From assembly GCA_907163375.1 (NCBI GenBank), contig CAJQUW010016910.1, positions 782,719 to 846,718 on the forward strand: a stretch of DNA of 64,000 nucleotides, written 5' to 3'. This DNA comes from Prostheceraeus crozeri. Taxonomy: Eukaryota; Platyhelminthes; Polycladida; Euryleptidae. The position numbers and the translations under genes are program-made. The first letter of the stretch is position 1. Every line of letters begins with the position of its first letter. Below, piece after piece: positions 58,532 through 64,000 of the stretch. The notes beneath the pieces are model-generated. The model was given only the letters and a program-made list of their open reading frames with translations. It was not told the DNA's origin and ran no database searches.

Positions 58532-59251
58532 TTGTCAGACATTAAAGCATTGATCAAGTCTACTCCGTGTGACATAATAAAGACAGTGAAATCCGAAATT
58601 GAGGACCTGAAGGCAACTGTCAACGCATTGCAGAGACAAGTTCAAGAATTGGACGACGCTAACAAGCTTCTGCAATCTAAACATGATAGACTGCAGGATG
58701 AGGTCAACCGCTTGAATTCCAGCAATAGTAAACTTCTGGAGCAATCAGACGAGATGGAGAATGCTTTGACTTCATTGAGCAATCTACCTCTCAACATATC
58801 TTCAACGATTACTAATGAAGTTAGCGAACAATTCAAAAGGAAATGCAACCTTATGATTTCGGGCGTTCCTGAAGAGTTGCTAACATCATCATCGAATGAA
58901 TCTTCAGATTCTGATATCGTGAAGTGTGCGAATATATTTCAGAAAATCGGATGTGAGGACAACGTCGTCTCTGAAGTGCGTCGTGTAGGCAAGCCTAGCG
59001 TTAATCGACCTCGTCTCATTAAAGTTGTTTGCAGAAGTGTCGAACAACAAATGACAGTCTTGCGAAAAGCGAAGAACTTGCGAAAGTTTGCGGAATTACA
59101 CGAAGTTTATGTGAATCCGGATCGCACGCCTCTTCAGCAGAATTGTAGGAAAGCTCTCCTTGATGAACTAAGGCAACGAAGAGATGCAGGAGAGGACGTA
59201 GTCATCTTTCGTGATGAAATCAGAAAGAGGAGCGAGTTGAAAAATTTCTGA
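58532..59251 (+). CDS. CR1-like LINE ORF1 (third LINE), intact
   Basis: A 239-aa ORF with a long coiled coil (residues about 18-85: heptads in VNALQRQVQELDDANKLL and following), an RRM-like domain (KCNLMISGVPEE, VSEVRRVGKP, RPRLIKVV) and a C-terminal domain (NPDRTPLQQNCRKALLDELR, RRDAGEDVVIF). It parallels ORF1 of the LINE at 24.7 kb, which has the same TPLQ...ELxxRRDxGE motif. ORF1p binds LINE RNA as a trimer. This reading frame has no stop or shift. The frame is open upstream, so the true ATG may be earlier than the one at 58540. Confidence 0.75.
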   Translation: MSDIKALIKSTPCDIIKTVKSEIEDLKATVNALQRQVQELDDANKLLQSKHDRLQDEVNRLNSSNSKLLEQSDEMENALTSLSNLPLNISSTITNEVSEQFKRKCNLMISGVPEELLTSSSNESSDSDIVKCANIFQKIGCEDNVVSEVRRVGKPSVNRPRLIKVVCRSVEQQMTVLRKAKNLRKFAELHEVYVNPDRTPLQQNCRKALLDELRQRRDAGEDVVIFRDEIRKRSELKNF

Positions 59252-59292
59252 AGTCGATTTTAACTCCCAAGTCTGTAAAGTCGACTATTCCA

Positions 59293-59555
59293 AATGGGAA
59301 TCGCAACTGGCTTCTTCGTTGCAACGCACAGTCCCTGTTTTACAAGCTCGACGAGCTGCGCACCCTCGTTTCTACAACCAGACCGTTATTCATCTGTGTT
59401 ACGGAAACTTGGTTCACGCCTGACATTGGCAGCGATCTTGTTGAAATTCAAGGCTACAGTTCTTTCCGGTGCGATAGACAGGACAACGAGTCTGATCACA
59501 GACGCGGAGGTGGTACCATCATATATTTCTCCTCCTCATCCCGTGCTTTTCGTGA
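59293..59555 (+). pseudogene. CR1-like LINE ORF2, 5' end only
   Basis: Reads LLRCNAQSLFYKLDELRTL, LFICVTETWFTPDIG, EIQGYSSFRCDRQ and RRGGGTIIYFSSSS, i.e. the first third of the APE endonuclease, then stops abruptly at a TGA beside the hairpin at 59565. The LINE is truncated there by the following element. Confidence 0.7.
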
Positions 59556-59564
59556 GTAGTATAT

Positions 59565-59610
59565 AGTGTGACATCCGGCGCGACGCTTCGCTTGCGCCGG
59601 ATGTCACACT
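59565..59610. repeat. Hairpin at the left edge of the virus-like block
   Basis: 17-bp perfect arms (AGTGTGACATCCGGCGC at 59565-59581, its complement at 59594-59610) around a 12-base loop. It marks the junction with the truncated LINE. Confidence 0.85.
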
Positions 59611-59639
59611 TTTGCGGGTTTCTTTTCAAAATTTTCAAA

Positions 59640-59860
59640 AAATCAAAATTTCAAGTAATCGAAAATTTAGGCGGTCTCAAAATATCAAGTAATCGAAAAT
59701 TTAGGCGGTCTCAAAATATCACGTGGACGAAAATTTAGGCGGTCTTAAAATATCACGTAATCTAAAAAAATCACGTGGTCGAAAAATATCACGTAGCCGA
59801 AGGTCGAAAATGTAGGCCGATGAAAATTTAGGTAGCCCTAAAAATATCACGTAGTCTTAA
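59640..59860. repeat. Degenerate tandem repeats after the hairpin
   Basis: Units of about 37 bp built from CGAAAATTTAGGCGGTCT and AAAATATCA(C/A)GTA, decaying to the right. Five to seven partial copies. Confidence 0.8.
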
Positions 59861-59897
59861 TATACCAGAAGATTGTATTCAAAATATTTCTTTAAAA

Positions 59898-59993
59898 ATG
59901 GAAACCTCAGAAATGGAAGGAACTTCGGCGGGGACGGCGACGGCAACGGCGACGACGAAAATTGAAGAAACCTCAGAAATGGAAGGAATCTGA
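59898..59993 (+). CDS. Small Thr/Ala-rich ORF (31 aa)
   Basis: Begins METSEMEGT after the A-rich start context shared by the block's genes, has a TATATAT-type Thr/Ala run encoded by a GGCGAC-like repeat, and ends by repeating ETSEMEG. Function unknown; it may be the start of a broken longer gene. Confidence 0.3.
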   Translation: METSEMEGTSAGTATATATTKIEETSEMEGI

Positions 59994-60104
59994 GTGATCT
60001 GATGTCCATTCATTGTCTTTGTTGATCCGTGAAAAAATTATTTTTTATTTTCATGAGAAAACAATTTTTATTTCCATGACATATATCTTTTATTGTTAAA
60101 AAAA

Positions 60105-60990
60105 ATGATGTTACCAAATGTTGGTAGAGGTGCATATATCCCGAATAATCGTGAATCAGAAATAGAAATAGAAAATTATATCATGAAAACTGGAGACGTT
60201 TTATCTGGTCCATTGCATCTTTCTATTCTTCCGCAACAAAATACAGAGTTAACAAATAAACAATATGTTGATACACAAATCAATGACTTAAAAGAAAAAT
60301 ATATAAACGATGTTTTGGTTCCACTGATGAATGAATTAAAGTTGCTAAAACTTAATGACAAATCATTAAACGAAAAATTATTAAAACTTGATAAAAAGGA
60401 TAGAGAGCTAGAAGCAGATATAGCAAAACTTTTTAAAAAGATTTCAGAACAATCAAAAATTTTAATATTACTTTCTATAAATTTAAAATCTGCAGTCATT
60501 AAAAATAAACATTAGATAAAATTATTGAAAGAACAATTAGACGATGAAATAGAAAAACTTCCTGAAAGAATTAAAAAAATTTAAAGCAGTTACAAACTAC
60601 ATTCCAAAAAAGTGTTGATGAATTAAGTTCTAAATTACTCAACAAATGAAAAAGATGAATAGAATAATAAATGAAGTAAACTCACGTAATCAAAATGTTG
60701 ATAAAATGAAAACTCTTAAAATCAATTTAGAAAATGAATTAAAGAAAAATTTACAAGAAAACTCTAAAGAAAATAAAGAACAGTTAGATTCTGTTAAAAG
60801 ACAATTAGTTGTTCTTAAAGTTAAATTGAATGCTCTTAAAACGGCATTGAAGATGAATCAGGAGAAAATGCAAGTTAATAGAAAAGAAATTAAAATACAT
60901 CACACGCTACTTGACGCAATAGATAAAGTGCAACAGAAAATTAATAAAGTTATCTGGAAGTTGTTGACCATTCACAAACGTAAACCTTGA
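60105..60990 (+). pseudogene. Fibre-like coiled-coil protein, frameshifted
   Basis: The ATG at 60105 opens a frame (MMLPNVGRGAYIPNN) that soon gives MKTGDVLSGPLHLS and NTELTNKQYVDTQI, the pattern of phage and virus fibre shafts (G...L.G.L.....T..ALTKQYVD). Long Lys/Leu/Glu heptads follow. The first frame stops near 60515; coiled-coil sense continues through other frames (about 60516-60645) into the open frame 60646-60990. At least two indels thus break what was probably one gene of about 290 codons. Likely role: trimeric attachment-type fibre of a virus-like particle; inference from motif only. Confidence 0.5.
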
Positions 60991-61050
60991 TGACGCACGT
61001 ATATCTTAACGTAAATATTTTTTCCCAAAAGTCAAATTTAATCCTAAAAA

Positions 61051-61556
61051 ATGCCTATATATTATAAACACAATCTTAAACATTTTGCTTCAAATCAAAA
61101 AATTGCTCATGAACCATCTATGAAATCTGTTTACCATTATGACAGTGTAGAAACAATTGAAAAGAAGGTGCTGGCATCTTTTCTAGTATTGGAAGTATCG
61201 TTAACTTAATTAAAAATAATAAAGATTTGATTACATCTGCTGCTAAAGGAGCAGCTGCTATAGGTAGTACAGCTAGTGCAATATCAAATGCTGTTAAGTC
61301 ACAAAACGAATTAAAACAACTAGAAACTATTCGTAAACTTAAGAATGACTCTGAAGAACTAAAAAAATTAAAAAAACTTTCAGAGGAAACAAAAAACAAA
61401 ATAGCTAACATAGCTGTGGGGTCTGATAGTAAACAGGAGAAGAAATCAGCCGTAGCCCTAGAACGTTCAATTGAAGAAATAAGAGGCAATGGTGTGAACA
61501 GCAACCTTCGGTCTAACCAGCAAAGCTGTAGCGGAGCTGGTCTAGCAAAATTCTAA
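61051..61556 (+). pseudogene. Small protein with Gly/Ala-rich hydrophobic segment, frameshifted
   Basis: The ATG at 61051 follows TCCTAAAAA. The N-terminal part (MPIYYKHNLKHFASNQ) is interrupted by an indel near 61160; the following frame carries GAGIFSSIGSIVNLI and ITSAAKGAAAIGSTASAIS, then a Lys/Glu/Leu coiled coil to 61556. The layout (amphipathic Gly/Ala helix, then coiled coil) matches the ORF at 63161 and recalls small membrane-active minor capsid proteins of Polinton/adenovirus-like viruses; no specific family can be claimed. Confidence 0.5.
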
Positions 61557-61624
61557 AATTATATTTTAGTAAAATTTTTTCTATGTGTGAGAAAAAACAA
61601 AAAAGTCAAATTATTTTTTTAAAA

Positions 61625-62958
61625 ATGTCTTCTCTTATCGAAAATAAATTTAGATTAGACGATCCTCCGTTCGTCAGTTACAATCAAAAAAAGAATGACT
61701 ATTTAAGAATTGCTATGAATCCCTGATCTTCCAGTAGAGTAAATATTGGAGGAGATTTAATTTTTGAAGTTGATAATCAGCAGAGTTATTTATATTTACC
61801 TGGTTCCTTTTTACACTGTGAATATTCTTTATATAGTGATGCCAATTTTACAACACCATTACCAGATAGCGATAATATTGCACTAGAGAATAATTTTTTC
61901 CAAGATTATTTACACAAATGCGTTTAGATGTTGCAACTCAAAATATAGAAACAATAAGTGATTCTCCAGGTGTAATTGATACAATGCTTAGATTTATAAC
62001 AATTGGTGAAAATAATAAAAAGCATGAAATCGAAGGTTGGTTTCTTGATACTAATGATGGTATAATTGTTGATGATTTAACTCACGCTGGAACAGATGCC
62101 GCAGGAATTGCGAAAGATGTAGAAAATATTGCAAAACATTTAAATAAAACAAACAATAGTGCATATAAAGAAAGACGTGAATTTAACAAGAAAAGTAAAG
62201 AGACAGTTAATTGGTCATTGTCTCCATTATTCGGATATTTAGATTATGACAAAATATCATGTCAATTAAAATTTAAATTAATAATTCATCGTACAGCAAA
62301 TAATGAATTAATCTTTCTTGCTAAGACTGGAAAAAAAGCATATTTAAAAATTGATAGACTTGAATGGTGGATTAAGCATATTACTCCTAGTTTAGAGGTT
62401 GAAACAGCTATTGCAAAAATATTAAATACTAACAAACCAATTCCAGTAAATTTTCTAAAGCGTGCTGCTAGTTCAGTAACTTTTTCCGAACAAAGATTTA
62501 ACTGGCATTTTACTAGAACTGCGAATACTCCAAGATATTTATTACTAACTTTTCAAAGAAATAATTCTCCAAGTTTTGATAAGAACAACAATCTTTTTCA
62601 TATTAATACAATTCGAAGTTTACAAGTTGCTTTAAATCAAACCCGATATCCAATTAATCCATTAAGATTCGATGATACCAATAATCAATTTATGGAAGGA
62701 TATGATGCTTATAGAAATCTTTGTATAGAATTTGGAGTTGAACCACAATTAACTCCTGGAGATTGGACCCATTTATATCCTGTTTTCTGTTTCGATTTAA
62801 GTGCACAATCTGAAGATATTATCAAGACTGGTTGTGATGTAACAATTAATATTGAAAAAAAAGATTCCACAACTTCATTGATGGCTTATGGTTTATTGCT
62901 AGAAGATGTAAAATATTCTATTGAAGTTCTTAATGGGAAGATGGCTAGGATAGGCTAA
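61625..62958 (+). pseudogene. F54H12.2-like protein, one stop and one frameshift
   Basis: The ATG at 61625 (context TTTTTTAAAA) gives MSSLIENKFRLDDPPFVSYN, an in-frame TGA (about 61726), then RVNIGGDLIFEVDNQQ and YLYLPGSFLHCEYSLYS. A frameshift near 61905 leads into the 346-aa frame 61918-62958 (QNIETISDSPGVIDTM, KISCQLKFKLIIHR, TPRYLLLTFQRNN, GDWTHLYPVFCFDLSAQSED). The total, about 445 codons, and the order of these blocks match the animal family named after C. elegans F54H12.2, widespread in Polinton-like elements. Function is unproven; beta-rich content suggests a structural, perhaps capsid-related, protein. The stop codon lies in the hairpin repeat at 62953. Confidence 0.6.
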
Positions 62959-63074
62959 AGCCAGAGGAGCTTCGCTCCGATAGGTTAGTAACCTGAGGAC
63001 CTTTGGTCCGATCGGCTAAAGCCAGAGGAGCTTCGCTCCGATAGGTTAGTAACCTGAGGACCTTTGGTCCGATC
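62953..63074. terminator. Two tandem 61-bp hairpin units after the gene
   Basis: Each unit contains three stem-loops: GGAGC-TTC-GCTCC (62966-62978), GGTTA-G-TAACC (62983-62993) and GGACC-TTT-GGTCC (62997-63009). The second unit starts at 63014. A partial third occurrence of the last hairpin follows the stop of the next gene (about 63646). Placement just after stop codons suggests transcript ends or 3' processing signals, as palindromes do in some giant viruses and virophages; this is inference. Confidence 0.55.
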
Positions 63075-63160
63075 GGATGAAGCCTCTGAACAAAGTTCTA
63101 TTGGTTAATTAAAAATTCTTAACTTAAAATTTTTCCTAACTTAAAAATTTTTTATTAAAA

Positions 63161-63643
63161 ATGTCGGAAGCGAAAAGTAATAATAATAAAACTGTTGAAT
63201 TAAAATTACGTAGCATTGTTGACAAAAATACACCTAAAACTATTACGATTGACAAAAAGAAATATTACATAAGTAAACCAATGATAGAGAATATTCAATT
63301 ACAAGAAGAAAAGAATGGTGGGATTCTCCCATTAATTCCACTAATAATAGGTGGCATAGCAGCAGCAGCAAGTGTTGCAGGTGGGACAGCTGGTATTGTC
63401 CAAGCAGTAAATAAAAATAAATCAGAGAAGGCAGCATTAGAAGAACAAAAACGTCATAATAGAGAGTTAGAGAAAGTTGCTAGGGGAGAAGGAATAGTAG
63501 ATAATTTTATTAGTAAATTAAATTTAGTTGATGAAGGAAAACGAGTTCTTAAAAATATTCTTCAAAATGTTGAAGATTTAATTGAAAAAAAAGAAACAAA
63601 AGATGGTTCTGGAATATATCTAAGTCCTAGTATGATTCGGTAA
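63161..63643 (+). CDS. 160-aa protein with Gly/Ala-rich membrane-type segment
   Basis: An intact ORF with ATG in the TTTTATTAAAA context. The N-terminus is basic (KTITIDKKKYYISKP). A hydrophobic stretch (GGILPLIPLIIGGIAAAASV, about residues 53-72) is followed by AGGTAGIVQAV, then a Lys/Glu-rich helix and a C-terminus ending in YLSPSMIR. The Gly-Gly preceding and within the hydrophobic part and the overall size are reminiscent of small capsid-associated membrane-active proteins. It lies between the hairpin cassette and the integrase, same strand. No homologue can be named. Confidence 0.55.
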   Translation: MSEAKSNNNKTVELKLRSIVDKNTPKTITIDKKKYYISKPMIENIQLQEEKNGGILPLIPLIIGGIAAAASVAGGTAGIVQAVNKNKSEKAALEEQKRHNRELEKVARGEGIVDNFISKLNLVDEGKRVLKNILQNVEDLIEKKETKDGSGIYLSPSMIR

Positions 63644-63647
63644 TAAC

Positions 63648-64000
63648 CTGAGGACCTTTGGTTCTCTTGGAGTGCTGATCTTATTCATATGCCGAATGAA
63701 GGAGGGTTTAAGTACGCATTGACCGTTATAGATTTATATACACGTTACGCTTGGGTAAAGCCTTTAAAAAACAAAAGTGGTCTGTCAGTTAAATATACGT
63801 TTGAAGAAATCTTTAAAGAAAATAATAGAACACCAAAGAAGCTATTCGTTGATAAAGGGTCCGAGTTTTACAACAGAAATGTAAAGCCACTATTTGAAAC
63901 TGTTTATTCCACAGAAAATGCAGGAAAGGCTGTAGTGATAGAAAGATTCAATCGGACGTTAAAAAATAAATTATTCAAAAAATTTACTGAGCAAAGAAAT
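63648..64000 (+). pseudogene. Retroviral-type integrase core (F54H12.3-like), partial
   Basis: Open to the window end. Reads WSADLIHMPNEGGFKYALTV (first catalytic Asp in SADL), YTRYAWVKPLKNKSG, KLFVDKGSEFYN (second Asp in the DxGxEF motif) and VIERFNRTLKNKL (catalytic Glu). This is the rve core of Polinton/Maverick integrases. The N-terminal zinc region is absent: in frame only about seven codons and a TAA precede the core, and they coincide with the hairpin motif, so the gene looks beheaded or recombined here. C-terminal part is outside the window. Confidence 0.75.

Larger units (their letters stand above)
59556..64000 (+). mobile_element. Polinton/Maverick-like relic (left part)
   Basis: A sharp change to very AT-rich, densely packed plus-strand genes. 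It holds a fibre-like coiled-coil protein, two proteins with Gly/Ala-rich hydrophobic segments, an F54H12.2-like protein and an F54H12.3-type retroviral-like integrase at the window edge. In C. elegans the F54H12.2 and F54H12.3 genes are adjacent and transposon-derived. No DNA polymerase B, ATPase or protease is visible; they may lie beyond the window. Long TIRs and a 6-bp duplication could not be tested. Confidence 0.6.

Noticed and set aside
1-64000. CRISPR array, prokaryotic operons or riboswitches
   Set aside because: No regularly spaced identical repeats; introns, Pol III SINEs and animal retroelements show a eukaryotic genome.

Overview
This window reads as invertebrate animal nuclear DNA: it is AT-rich, its genes are split by GT..AG introns, and it is dominated by animal transposable elements (CR1-like and RTE LINEs, a Penelope-like element with a GIY-YIG nuclease, hAT, Tc1/mariner, pogo, piggyBac and CACTA-like DNA transposons, tRNA-derived SINEs and a Polinton/Maverick-like relic). 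I cannot name the species. Only one intact, conventional host gene is visible: an intronless cytochrome P450 at 20990-22558.

Layout. 1-7.4 kb: the 5' end of a hAT (ZMYM1-like) element on the minus strand, a broken two-exon gene fragment with weak DUF4806 resemblance, two unassigned candidate exons, and a Tc1 relic split by a 199-bp MITE. 7.6-13.0 kb: a CR1-like LINE interrupted by a 2.35-kb hAT element, which itself contains a 429-bp MITE. 13.6-18.6 kb: RTE LINE copies, one interrupted by a 2.9-kb pogo-type transposon. 19.4 kb: a Tc1 relic. 21-22.6 kb: the P450. 24.2-30.6 kb: a second CR1-like LINE carrying two independent insertions (Tc1-like and Penelope-like). 30.9-34.1 kb: Penelope and LINE fragments and a truncated piggyBac.

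35.65-57.59 kb is the most striking part. It is one 21.9-kb CACTA-like transposon with CACTG/CACAG ends and a 2-bp target duplication. Its spliced minus-strand transposase gene is interrupted, inside an exon, by a second CACTA-like transposon of 11.6 kb (17-bp TIR, 2-bp target duplication). Removing the inner element with one copy of the duplicated GT restores the reading frame exactly. The inner element holds an intact 751-aa transposase, a BEN-like partner protein, a Tc1 insertion, SINEs and two very large fold-back palindromes (501-bp and 316-bp arms). The outer element also holds a 1.4-kb hAT insertion in its first intron and a second piggyBac gene.

58.5-64 kb: a third CR1-like LINE is cut off at about 59.56 kb by a hairpin. 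From there to the window end lies a compact, very AT-rich block of plus-strand genes with virus-like organisation: a fibre-like coiled-coil protein, two proteins with hydrophobic Gly/Ala-rich segments, an F54H12.2-like protein, tandem hairpins placed right after stop codons, and a retroviral-type integrase running off the end. Several of these genes carry frameshifts or stops, so this copy looks like a relic.

All calls rest on reading the sequence and the supplied translations; no database search was possible.
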